Shown here in pieces: positions 50,383 to 58,359 of a stretch of DNA of 64,000 bases; the first letter of the stretch is position 1, and every line of letters starts with the position of its first letter. The stretch lies in the NCBI RefSeq assembly GCF_017309185.1, contig NZ_JAEKJZ010000003.1, positions 372,001 to 436,000 of the forward strand, in the 5' to 3' direction. This DNA is from Roseibium aggregatum. Its GTDB lineage: Bacteria; Pseudomonadota; Alphaproteobacteria; Rhizobiales; Stappiaceae. The notes below the pieces were generated by a model, which had not been told where the DNA came from, made no database searches, and saw only the letters and a program-made list of their open reading frames with translations. Position numbers and translations under genes: made by a program.

Positions 50383-51773
50383 GCCGCTGCTCCCGAAACC
50401 CAGGCGTTTTCGCTCGAGGTCCGCGCTACGTCGGCAACGTCATCCAGTTCCGGTGTGCTCCAGCTTACATCGAGCAGTTTTTGTGTGGCTTCCTCGCCGA
50501 TGACAAGGGCGGACTGGGCTCTGAACTTCTCGGTTACCTGATCGTCCGTCAGCGGAACTTCGCGGCTGCCGAGCGCGCGCTCGACATGCTTGATGACAGG
50601 CGGACCGTCCTTGAACCGCACCTCGATGGTCACCGATGCGCTGTGACAGGCCGGATCGGCCACCGCCGTTATCGTGTCCCGGAGCGCGACGACATCGGGC
50701 TCCTTCACTACCGTATCGGTGAAGGCCGTCGGCGAACCGTCTCCGCGCAGCAACGCGCAGGCCGCCGAGTGAAATACGCTGAATTTTGCTTCGAGACCGG
50801 TTTGGGGCGTTTGTTTTCCCGTCAGTTCCAGGACGAGCGGATGCGCGACGAGGTGAACGCTTTCAATGTCGTTTACCCGATCGCCCAGCTCGGACCGCAG
50901 CTGGATGCAGCCGTCGATTGTCGGGTGAATGACAATGCCGCAGGCAAACGGTTTATAGGAGTTCAGCCCTGCTTCCCACCGGGTTCCCAGGCCCTCGATG
51001 ATTTCGTCCCAGTCCTGCTTGTCGGACATGACGCAGGCGAAGCCGCGAGGGGCTTCCAGCACGCGCTCCGAACTGTCGAAGCCGGCCTGGGCGAGCAGGG
51101 CGCTGGCCAGTCCGTTTTGCGCCGCCCGGCCCGGGTGAAAGCTCTTCGTCATGGTGCCGAACTGCTCGCGGAAGCCGGAAGACTGCGTGCCGGCAATACC
51201 GAACGCCCAACGCATCTGTTGTTTTGTAAGGCCGAGGATCTTTCCGGCGGCGGCCGCCGCGCCAAAGACGCCGGCCGTTCCGGTGATGTGCCAGCCACGA
51301 TCGTAGTGGGCGGGATAAACGCAATTGCCGATGCGGCATTCCGCTTCGACACCGAGAATGAGGGCTGTCAGAAAGTCGTAACCGGAAACGGGGCGCGTCT
51401 CAGCCAGAGCCAGAATGGCGGAGGCCACCGGACCGGCGGGGTGAATGATGGTCTTGAGATGTGTGTCGTCGTAGTCGAGCACGTGTGAGGATATGCCGTT
51501 GAGCAATGCCGCGTGGAGAGCGTCCATGCGCTCGGCCCGCCCAAGAACGGTGGATGTGGATCTCCCCGAAAAGGCCAGCAGTCCGTTAAGCGCCGCATCC
51601 ACGGTCTCGTGAGAAGCGCCGCCTACCGCGCAGCCGACCCAGTTCACGAAAGTGCGCAAGCCTTCATGACGAATTTCGTTCGGGATGTCCGGGCCGTTCG
51701 TGTCGACAATCCAGTCGGTCAGGATGCCGGTTACGTTCGGTGTTCCGGGAGGGGTGGGTTGGTGTCCGCTCAC
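50379..51773 (-). CDS. MmgE/PrpD family protein (first)
   Basis: A 464-aa protein of the 2-methylcitrate dehydratase / cis-aconitate decarboxylase / iminodisuccinate epimerase superfamily. NWVGCAVGGASHETVDAAL, LNGISSHVLDYDDTHLKTIIHPAGPVASAILALAE (read in parts) and FHPGRAAQNGLASALLAQAGF are the all-alpha domain signatures; the AHxLDYDDTH motif includes active-site residues. The GTG at 51773 follows TAGGAG at seven bases. Four-base overlap with the dehydrogenase, so they act in one pathway. The promoter region carries a TTGTnnACAA palindrome. Confidence 0.87.
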   Translation of the reverse strand: MSGHQPTPPGTPNVTGILTDWIVDTNGPDIPNEIRHEGLRTFVNWVGCAVGGASHETVDAALNGLLAFSGRSTSTVLGRAERMDALHAALLNGISSHVLDYDDTHLKTIIHPAGPVASAILALAETRPVSGYDFLTALILGVEAECRIGNCVYPAHYDRGWHITGTAGVFGAAAAAGKILGLTKQQMRWAFGIAGTQSSGFREQFGTMTKSFHPGRAAQNGLASALLAQAGFDSSERVLEAPRGFACVMSDKQDWDEIIEGLGTRWEAGLNSYKPFACGIVIHPTIDGCIQLRSELGDRVNDIESVHLVAHPLVLELTGKQTPQTGLEAKFSVFHSAACALLRGDGSPTAFTDTVVKEPDVVALRDTITAVADPACHSASVTIEVRFKDGPPVIKHVERALGSREVPLTDDQVTEKFRAQSALVIGEEATQKLLDVSWSTPELDDVADVARTSSENAWVSGAAA

Positions 51774-51924
51774 ATTCGTCTCCTAATTGCTCGATTCGCC
51801 TCCGAAGGCCGGTCTCAAGGGGGCGCCAAATCGCGCTGATCCTCAGGGTTCCGGCAAATCCCGGTTTTGCCGGGCGAGGGGTGATGCCGTTAAAGATGGC
51901 GGGAGCGTATCTTCTCGTTTTGTA

Positions 51925-51941
51925 AATTGTCAACAATATTG
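51925..51941. promoter_or_regulatory. Candidate GntR operator, PrpD side
   Basis: AATTGTCAACAATATTG. The core ATTGT-CA-ACAAT is a perfect 5-base-arm palindrome. It lies 152 bases upstream of the first PrpD gene. Confidence 0.6.
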
Positions 51942-52066
51942 TCCAATTTCTTGATCAAGTAGATTTTGAGTCAGAAAATTTCCTGTTTTCTGGTGAGGTA
52001 TTTTGCGAATTTATCGAATGTAGAATTTTAAATATCTGAAAATTAATGAGAAAATGAGATTCTATA

Positions 52067-52083
52067 AATTGTTGACAATATTG
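52067..52083. promoter_or_regulatory. Candidate GntR operator, tct side
   Basis: AATTGTTGACAATATTG, identical to the 51925 site except for the two central bases. It lies 89 bases before tctC. The two sites are 142 bases apart, so looping between bound dimers is conceivable. Confidence 0.6.
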
Positions 52084-52171
52084 AGGTGTGGGGTTTATGT
52101 TTGCCTTGGGTGCTCGACGGATGGAGGTCGTTGTGCACGATGATTTCACCGAACATCAGTGGGAGGACTTA

Positions 52172-53122
52172 ATGCTAAAGACAGCACTTGCGACCTGTGC
52201 GATCGCAATTTCATTCGGCCTGACGGTGCCGGCAAATGCGCAGGACTATCCTGTCGACACGATCACGCTCATAACGCATTCCAGCCCGGGCGGAGGAAGC
52301 GACGTCTTCTTGCGGGAAATGTCGTCGTTCCTGGCTCCCGTTATCGGCGCCAATGTGGTTGTCGAGAACGTGCGGGGCGGTTCCGGCGCCAAGGCGATGG
52401 CGGATCTCGCGAACGCGCCCGCCGACGGGTCCCGTTTTTATGCAACAACGCCGACGTTCATATACACGTCCCTGCTGTCGCAGCCGGAATATACCTACGA
52501 GGACGTCCTGCCGCTCGTGAACTTTTTCACGGATCCGGAAGTCATCTATACCGCCGCCGACAGCGACTACGAGACATTGGGGGAGGTTATCGCGGCGGCC
52601 AAGGAAAATCTGGGCCGGTGGGGCGCGGCCAATCCGGCGTCTCTGGAACGCCAGGCGCTCGAGCGCCTGAAAAGGGCCGCGGATGTGAACGCGGCGATCG
52701 TTACCCATGAAGGTGGCGGTGACATGATGATCAATGTCCTCAATGGCACACTCCAGATCGGGGTCGGAGAGGTGCAGGAACTGAAGTCGCAGCTCGAGGC
52801 CGGCCAGATCCGCTTGCTTGCCACATTCTCCGATCGCAGGCTGGACCAGTATCCGGATGTGCCGACGGTCGAGGAACTCGGCTACGGTGTAACCGTGCGA
52901 AAATTCCGGGGTCTCGCTGCTCCCAAGGGAACGCCAAAGGAAATCATTGCGCTCTGGGAAGCTGCTGCCCAGAAAGTGCTCGAGAACCCCGAATACCGGG
53001 CCAAGTACCAGGGCAACAACCTGCGGCCGGAATTCATTCCCCACGAGGAATACGTGACCTTCATGAACGGTTTCGCCGACGAAACCGCCGTCTTTCTGAA
53101 GGAAGCGGGTGTGATCGACTAA
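52172..53122 (+). CDS. tctC: Tripartite tricarboxylate transporter substrate-binding protein (Bug family)
   Basis: A 316-aa periplasmic protein. The ATG at 52172 follows GGGAGGAC, and residues 1-22 are a signal peptide ending ANAQ. YPVDTITLITHSSPGGGSDVFLREMSSFL and VVVENVRGGSGAKAMADLANAPADGS are Bug/TctC landmarks, as is IRLLATFSDRRLDQYPDVPTVEELGY. It binds a carboxylate and hands it to the TctAB membrane pair encoded downstream. A terminator-like hairpin follows it. Confidence 0.9.
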   Translation: MLKTALATCAIAISFGLTVPANAQDYPVDTITLITHSSPGGGSDVFLREMSSFLAPVIGANVVVENVRGGSGAKAMADLANAPADGSRFYATTPTFIYTSLLSQPEYTYEDVLPLVNFFTDPEVIYTAADSDYETLGEVIAAAKENLGRWGAANPASLERQALERLKRAADVNAAIVTHEGGGDMMINVLNGTLQIGVGEVQELKSQLEAGQIRLLATFSDRRLDQYPDVPTVEELGYGVTVRKFRGLAAPKGTPKEIIALWEAAAQKVLENPEYRAKYQGNNLRPEFIPHEEYVTFMNGFADETAVFLKEAGVID

Positions 53123-53131
53123 GGGCAACCC

Positions 53132-53167
53132 GACCGCTGCCTGGAAAATCCGGGTGGCGGTCTTTTT
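53132..53167 (+). terminator. Attenuating terminator between tctC and tctB
   Basis: GACCGC (53132-53137) pairs with GCGGTC (53157-53162), with further G-C and wobble pairs inside, followed by TTTTT. It is a rho-independent-type signal ten bases after the tctC stop. Partial read-through would give more binding protein than membrane protein. Confidence 0.65.
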
Positions 53168-53194
53168 AAAAAAATCGCGAAATGGAGGCGGGGC

Positions 53195-53680
53195 ATGTTC
53201 TGGACCCGGGATTTCGTCGGCGGTGCGGGCACCGCCCTCGTCGGTGCCATTTATTATTATTATGCGATCCAGATGCGGGTCAGCGCACTTGACGACACCG
53301 TCGGTCCCTCGGGGCTGCCAAAAGCTTACGGTCTTATCCTGATGGCGCTCGGTCTTGCGATCGCCGTCATCGCCCTGTTGCGCAGCTTGCGGCAGCGTTC
53401 CGCCGGGAGCGCGCTGGAAAACGAGTGGACCGGCCAGGGCATCAGGTTTGCCCGCGCGGCAGGTATCGTCGCTATCGGCGTGATTTACCTGCTGATCGTT
53501 TCCTATGTCGGCTACGCGCCGGGCATTGCCCTGCTGCTGCTGGCAACGGCGCTCTACCAAGGGGCTGCGAGAAACTGGCGCTCAATCGCAGTGGCGGTCG
53601 GTGGCGCGGCCGCGCTCTGGTGCATCTTTGTTCTTGTTCTCGGCGTCTCGATGCCGCGCGGTCTTCTGTTCCCGGGCTGA
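53195..53680 (+). CDS. tctB: Tripartite tricarboxylate transporter small membrane subunit
   Basis: A 161-aa protein with four hydrophobic segments (about 8-24, 44-60, 85-105, 125-150). FWTRDFVGGAGTALVGAIYYYYAIQM and the SGLPKAYGLILMALGLAIAVIALL segment are typical of TctB. GGAGG lies shortly before the ATG. It partners TctA encoded 32 bases downstream. Confidence 0.87.
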   Translation: MFWTRDFVGGAGTALVGAIYYYYAIQMRVSALDDTVGPSGLPKAYGLILMALGLAIAVIALLRSLRQRSAGSALENEWTGQGIRFARAAGIVAIGVIYLLIVSYVGYAPGIALLLLATALYQGAARNWRSIAVAVGGAAALWCIFVLVLGVSMPRGLLFPG

Positions 53681-53712
53681 GAGGCCTTCGCTAAAAAAGA
53701 GGTCAAACCTTC

Positions 53713-55224
53713 ATGGAGACAATTCTCCTCTCCCTGCAGTCCCTTGGTGATGTCACGTTGATACTTGCGGCGATCGTCGGGGTCGCCTGGGGCATTGTCG
53801 GCGGTGCCATGCCGGGAATTTCTCCGTCCATAACGATGGCGCTGCTCTTGCCGTTCACCTATACGATGAGTCCGGCTCCCGCGATCGTCCTGCTTGCTTC
53901 GACTTATGTCGGCGCGGAATACGGGGGATCCATTCCAGCCATTTTGATCCGGACCCCAGGGACCAATGCGGCCGCCGCCACCGTTATCGACGGCTACGAG
54001 ATGAACCGGCAGGGAAAGGCCGGCGAGGCGCTGGGGATTTCTCTCTATTCGGGTGTCCTGGGCAGCCTTTTCGGACTCACGATGCTCATTCTCCTGTCGA
54101 AACCCCTGGCTGGCGTTGCCCTCTCTTTTACGCCTCCGGCCTATTTCGCGCTCGGCATACTGGGGCTTTCCGTGATCGCCACCTTGAGCGGCGAGAACAT
54201 CCTCAAAGGGTTCGCCGCGGCCACACTCGGCCTCATGATCGCAACGATCGGGACCGACCCGGTGACGGGCGGCAACAGGTTCACTTTCGGGAGTTCGGAT
54301 CTCCTGACCGGGATCGCACCGGTCATGATCATGGTGGGTCTCTTTGCGATGAGCGAACTTCTCGTTCAGGCTGCCGGCAAATCCGGCGGTGAAAAAGTCA
54401 CGTCCCGACCGCGGATCGCCTTTCCCAACTTCGCCATGGCGAGGCGCCTGGCCGTGCCGCAGGCCATCGGTGCGGGCATCGGTACATTCGAGGGCTGCAT
54501 GCCCGGGGCGGGCGGGACGGTCGCGTCGTTCATGTCCTATAACGAAGCGCGGCGCTGGTCTCCGAACCGCAGCCAGTTCGGCAAGGGGGCGCCGGAAGGG
54601 ATTGCGGCTCCTGAAACCGCCAACAATGCCGTGGCCGAAACCGCGCTCGTTCCTCTTTTGTCGTTCGGTATTCCGGGATCGAATTCCACCGCAATCCTGC
54701 TGGGCGGTTTTCTTATTCACGGCATTGCCCCCGGTCCGATGCTGTTCCAGCGTTCCGGAGATGTGGTTTACGGCCTTTACGGAGGATTGCTGGCCGCGGC
54801 GATTGCTCTGCTGTTCGTCGGAATGGCGCTGTTGCCGGTGTGCATATGGATGGTAAACCGGCCCAAGCCCTGGCTGTCCGCCTTCATTTTCGCCCTGGTG
54901 ATGTCCGGGATCTACTCGATCCACAACTCGCTTTTCGACCTGTCGGTTCTGCTGATTGCCGGTGTCGTGGGCTTCCTCATGAGGATCCTGAAGTTTCCGT
55001 TCCTTCCGGCCGTTCTGGGTCTGGTGCTCGGATATCTTGTCGAGAGCAATTTCAGAAGGTCTCTCGTCTTGTCGGGTGATGACTATTCCATTTTCTTCAC
55101 CGACAAGATCTCGTTTGCCCTGCTTGCGCTTGCCGCGGTTTTCATTATCGGCGCCCTCGGAAAGCGGGTGTTCGATTTCTTTCTTGCCCCACCCAACGCC
55201 GACAAAGCCGGAGATGTTGCATGA
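53713..55224 (+). CDS. tctA: Tripartite tricarboxylate transporter large membrane subunit
   Basis: A 503-aa membrane protein with about eleven hydrophobic segments. GGAMPGISPSITMALLLPFTYTM, YVGAEYGGSIPAILIRTPGTNAAAATVIDGYEM (read in parts) and GAPEGIAAPETANNAVAETALVPLLSFGIPGSNSTAILLG (read in parts) are the duplicated TctA signatures. It uses an ion gradient, not ATP. Ends by a 4-base overlap with the next gene. Confidence 0.93.
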   Translation: METILLSLQSLGDVTLILAAIVGVAWGIVGGAMPGISPSITMALLLPFTYTMSPAPAIVLLASTYVGAEYGGSIPAILIRTPGTNAAAATVIDGYEMNRQGKAGEALGISLYSGVLGSLFGLTMLILLSKPLAGVALSFTPPAYFALGILGLSVIATLSGENILKGFAAATLGLMIATIGTDPVTGGNRFTFGSSDLLTGIAPVMIMVGLFAMSELLVQAAGKSGGEKVTSRPRIAFPNFAMARRLAVPQAIGAGIGTFEGCMPGAGGTVASFMSYNEARRWSPNRSQFGKGAPEGIAAPETANNAVAETALVPLLSFGIPGSNSTAILLGGFLIHGIAPGPMLFQRSGDVVYGLYGGLLAAAIALLFVGMALLPVCIWMVNRPKPWLSAFIFALVMSGIYSIHNSLFDLSVLLIAGVVGFLMRILKFPFLPAVLGLVLGYLVESNFRRSLVLSGDDYSIFFTDKISFALLALAAVFIIGALGKRVFDFFLAPPNADKAGDVA

Positions 55225-56609
55225 CTCAAATGAGTTCCGTTCAAAATGAGAGCCTGTCCGAGCAGCTGGCTGACTGGATCGCGTCCGTGTCACCCGAAGA
55301 TCTGCCGGAGGCAACGCGCGGAAAGGTCCGGGATATTCTCACAGATATCGTCGGCCTGTGCATCGCGGCTCGTAAAACGGATTACGTCGCCGCTGCCAAA
55401 GCGGCGAATGAAGCTGGCGATCACATCATGATAGGCCACGTGGAGCGGGCGGCGGCGTCATCTTCCGCCCTGGTAAACGGAACCGCGGCCCACGGAGAGG
55501 ATTTCGACGACACATTCGAAGGTGGGCCGGTGCATTCCGGCGTGGTCGTCGTGCCGGCGCTGTTGGCGGCGTCCCGGGCGTGTGGCTTCGGCAATGAAAG
55601 ACTGGTTCTGGGGCTTGCCGTCGGCACCGAGCTTCTCTGCCGTCTTGCGATGACCGTTCCCAAGGCCGTGCACAAGGCGGGGTTCCATCCCACAGCCGTG
55701 CTCGGGGCTTTCGCGGCGACGGCCGGGATCTGCGCGGCGTGCGGCGCGGATCGAAAGACCACGGCCAACGCGCTCGGCGTGGCCGGTTCGATGGCGTCGG
55801 GCATTATCGAGTATCTGGGTGACGGCAGCTGGACGAAAAGAATGCATCCCGGTTGGGCGGCGCAATCGGCTCTGAAAGCCTACAAGCTCGCTGCTGCCGG
55901 ATTTGTCGGGCCACGATTTGTTTTCGAGGGCACACACGGTGCCTTCAAGGCATTTGCGCCTTCAATTGAGGCGGACCCGGAAAAACTGCTCGGTACGCTG
56001 GGGAGGACCTGGGTCATGGACACGATCACGTTCAAGCCCTATCCCTGCGGGACCATGGTGCAGCCCTATATCGACTGCGCGGTGGCCTCGAAAAAAGCCG
56101 GAGCCGTTGCCGAGGGGATCGAACGGATCGTCTGCAAGACCGCGGAAGGTATCGTTCACCGGCTTTGGGAGCCACTCGAAATCAAGCGTTTTCCGCCGAC
56201 ACCCTATGCCGCGAAGTTTTCCGTTCCTTATGGTGTCGCGCTGGGGATCGTGCGTGGCCGCGCGGCGCTGGGCGATTTCACCGACGAGGCTATCCGGGAC
56301 GAAGCTCTGCTCGGAGTTGCGTCCAAGGTCGATTTCGAGATCGATCCGGACAACCCGTACCCAGCCGCCTTCACCGGTCACGTGCGGATCGAATATGCAA
56401 ATGGCCAGGTTCGGGAGCACGAGCAGGGCCACATGCGCGGTGGCGTTCTGGAACCGCTGAGCCGCGATGAGGTCGACGGGAAATTCCGCGCCAATGCCGC
56501 CTTTGGCGGGGCCGACGACGCCAGGATCGCCAAGGTTCTCGACATCTGCAACCGGATTGCGGCCGGAGACCCGGACGGAAACCTTCTGGAAGGATTGTCG
56601 TTCGCATGA
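55221..56609 (+). CDS. MmgE/PrpD family protein (second)
   Basis: A 462-aa paralogue of the protein at 50379. VRDILTDIVGLCIAARKTDYVAAA, LVNGTAAHGEDFDDTFEGGPVHSG, MHPGWAAQSALKAYKLAAAGFVGPR and FKPYPCGTMVQPYIDCA are superfamily signatures. In the active-site motif it reads AHGEDFDDTFE where the first PrpD has SHVLDYDDTHLK, so the His after DDT differs and they probably have different reactions or substrates. Overlaps tctA and the SDR gene by four bases each: tight coupling of uptake and catabolism. Confidence 0.87.
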   Translation: MTQMSSVQNESLSEQLADWIASVSPEDLPEATRGKVRDILTDIVGLCIAARKTDYVAAAKAANEAGDHIMIGHVERAAASSSALVNGTAAHGEDFDDTFEGGPVHSGVVVVPALLAASRACGFGNERLVLGLAVGTELLCRLAMTVPKAVHKAGFHPTAVLGAFAATAGICAACGADRKTTANALGVAGSMASGIIEYLGDGSWTKRMHPGWAAQSALKAYKLAAAGFVGPRFVFEGTHGAFKAFAPSIEADPEKLLGTLGRTWVMDTITFKPYPCGTMVQPYIDCAVASKKAGAVAEGIERIVCKTAEGIVHRLWEPLEIKRFPPTPYAAKFSVPYGVALGIVRGRAALGDFTDEAIRDEALLGVASKVDFEIDPDNPYPAAFTGHVRIEYANGQVREHEQGHMRGGVLEPLSRDEVDGKFRANAAFGGADDARIAKVLDICNRIAAGDPDGNLLEGLSFA

Positions 56610-57355
56610 CGCAGCAGAGCTCCGGGAAGGTCGCACTTGTCACCGGCGCGTCGCGCAATATCGGGCGCGCCATTGCCGTCGAGCTGGCGCGCGCCTGTGC
56701 CCATGTCGTGGTTCACGTCGCCAACGACGTTTCGTCCGGAACTGGGACTGTTCAGGCCGTTGAGGCCGTTGGCGGTACGGCTTCGCTCGTTTGCGGCGAT
56801 CTTGCCGCCGAGCAGGAAGTCGCGCGTGTCATCGAGGAGGCGGCCGGGACATGCGGGCGCCTCGATATCCTCGTCAACAACGCGGCGATCCGTCCCGAGG
56901 CGCATTTTTCCAGGCTGGATTTTTCCGAATGGAAACGCGTGATGGCGGTGAACCTGGATGCGGTCTTTCTGGCAAGCAAAGCGGTTCTGCCATTTCTCAC
57001 CGATAGCCCGGAGGGGGCTATCGTCAACATAGGTGGCCTCACCGGACACACCGGAGCGCCCGATCGGGCCCATGTCATTGCGTCCAAGTCTGCGATTGTC
57101 GGTCTCACCAAGGCCATGGCACACGACCTGAGCAGTTCCGGGATCACGGTGAATTGCGTGTCGCCGGGTTTGATCGAAACTGAGCGAAATCCTCTCGGCT
57201 CCCCTCCCAAACACCATGGCAGCCGGCGCAATCTGCTGGGGCATCGCGGATCGCCTCAAGACGTGGCCGATGCAGTGGCGTTTCTGTGTTCCTCCAGAGC
57301 GAGGTACATCACGGGCGAAACGATGCACGTCAACGGCGGTGCCTATCTGGCGTAG
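56606..57355 (+). CDS. SDR-family protein lacking catalytic Ser and Tyr
   Basis: A 249-aa classical SDR by length. The cofactor motif TGASRNIGRAIA (13-24) and NNAA (91-94) are intact, and so is Asn116 (MAVNLDAV). The active-site strand reads NIGGLTGHTG where NISS is usual, so Ser is replaced by Gly144. The helix reads AHVIASKSA where xxYxASK is usual, so Tyr is replaced by Val157, with Lys161 kept. It can probably still bind NAD(P), but ordinary hydride-transfer chemistry is doubtful. It may be a different lyase or isomerase, or a binding partner. Last gene of the tct operon. Confidence 0.8.
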   Translation: MTQQSSGKVALVTGASRNIGRAIAVELARACAHVVVHVANDVSSGTGTVQAVEAVGGTASLVCGDLAAEQEVARVIEEAAGTCGRLDILVNNAAIRPEAHFSRLDFSEWKRVMAVNLDAVFLASKAVLPFLTDSPEGAIVNIGGLTGHTGAPDRAHVIASKSAIVGLTKAMAHDLSSSGITVNCVSPGLIETERNPLGSPPKHHGSRRNLLGHRGSPQDVADAVAFLCSSRARYITGETMHVNGGAYLA

Positions 57356-57373
57356 CGGCCGTGCAGGCCGCTA
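57353..57373. terminator. Hairpin formed by two convergent stop codons
   Basis: TAGCGGCC (57353-57360), loop GTGCA, GGCCGCTA (57366-57373). The left arm starts with the SDR stop TAG and the right arm ends with the complement of the RpiR stop TAG, so one 8-bp stem lies between and includes both stop codons. Bidirectional terminator by position; no T-run. Confidence 0.7.
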
Positions 57374-58222
57374 GCCGGCCCCGTCCTCGAGTTCCTCCGC
57401 GATATCGGCGATCAGTTCGCGGCGGACGTTGGCCTTGGTTCCGAGCCTCTGGGCGACCGCACCGGCGAGAATCTGGCTCATGCTCAGAATGCTGGTCTGG
57501 GTGATCTCGTTCCATGGCGTGGAGACATGGCAGTTCAGCACTATGGCGTCCTGACGCTGGGCCTTGCCGGCGCTGGTCGGATCGGTGATCACCACGGACT
57601 TGAGGCGGGTGGTCTTGGCGAAGGCCAGGATGGTCGGGATCTGTTTCGGCCAGGGGCGCAGCGCGATCGTCACGAGGGCATCGTTCGGACCCGTCGAAGA
57701 GAATTCCTCCGGCCAGGTTGCCGCGTTTTCCGAGATCAGGTGAACGCCCGGCCTGACGCGGGCAAGCAAAATGCGCAGGATGCGGGCGATGCCGTTCTCG
57801 TTGCCGAGCCCCGCGACCCAGACCCGTCCGGCGTTGGCGACCTGTTCGGCCGCCTTGTTCAGAACATCGGTGCGCAATTCCTCGAAGGTCCGCGTCAGGT
57901 TCGCGCTTTCGACCTGCAAATGCATCGGCACCGTCATGGCCTTGCCGGTGGTGACCTGGGGCATCGGGATCTGCTGGACCGGACCCGTGCGATTTCGTTC
58001 CTCCCGGGCCTGAAGGCGCACATCGTTGAAATCGCTGTACCCCAAATTCCGGAACAGACGGGCCGCCGTGGCTTTCGAGACGCCTGAATAGCGCGCGAGT
58101 TCGGTTGCCGAAGAGGCGAGAATCTCGTCGGGGCGATCCAGAAGGAACTGCGCGAGCTTTTGTTCCGAGGGCGTCAGCTCGTCGTATCTTTCCTGAATGC
58201 GCAAGGCCAGGCGCGTTCCCAT
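57371..58222 (-). CDS. MurR/RpiR-family transcriptional regulator
   Basis: A 283-aa regulator. The HTH_6 domain covers about 1-77 (YDELTPSEQKLAQFLLDRPDEI; SATELARYSGVSKATAARLFRNLGYSDFNDVR). A SIS sugar-phosphate-type domain covers about 115-260 (AGRVWVAGLGNENGIARILRILLARVRPGVHLI, read in parts). The ATG at 58222 begins the domain; a longer frame upstream is not needed. It is divergent from the cyclo-ligase/ABC operon, with a palindrome TGAAAC-CATC-GTTTCA between. SIS-domain regulators usually sense phosphorylated sugars, but the sensed ligand here may differ. Confidence 0.88.
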   Translation of the reverse strand: MGTRLALRIQERYDELTPSEQKLAQFLLDRPDEILASSATELARYSGVSKATAARLFRNLGYSDFNDVRLQAREERNRTGPVQQIPMPQVTTGKAMTVPMHLQVESANLTRTFEELRTDVLNKAAEQVANAGRVWVAGLGNENGIARILRILLARVRPGVHLISENAATWPEEFSSTGPNDALVTIALRPWPKQIPTILAFAKTTRLKSVVITDPTSAGKAQRQDAIVLNCHVSTPWNEITQTSILSMSQILAGAVAQRLGTKANVRRELIADIAEELEDGAG

Positions 58223-58307
58223 GAAGCGATTCCCCAAATCTCCGGTTCCGCCGTGATAGCAGGTTTTTCGCAGCGCCGAAAAAATGCGTGACAACGGCCG
58301 GGATCTA

Positions 58308-58323
58308 TGAAACCATCGTTTCA
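58308..58323. promoter_or_regulatory. Candidate RpiR operator
   Basis: TGAAAC-CATC-GTTTCA, perfect 6-base arms, 86 bases upstream of the RpiR gene and 37 bases before the divergent operon's first gene. RpiR-family proteins commonly bind TGAAA/TTTCA palindromes. Confidence 0.6.
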
Positions 58324-58359
58324 GAAATTGTCAATTAAGAAACAAACGGAACTTTACGC

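Larger units (their letters stand above)
51774..52171. promoter_or_regulatory. 398-base AT-rich divergent promoter region
   Basis: Lies between the PrpD-dehydrogenase operon (minus) and the tct operon (plus). Its core, about 51905-52085, is strongly AT-rich and holds two copies of AATTGTnnACAATATTG. An open frame continues upstream from tctC as far as 52088, but those residues do not form a signal peptide. Confidence 0.65.
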
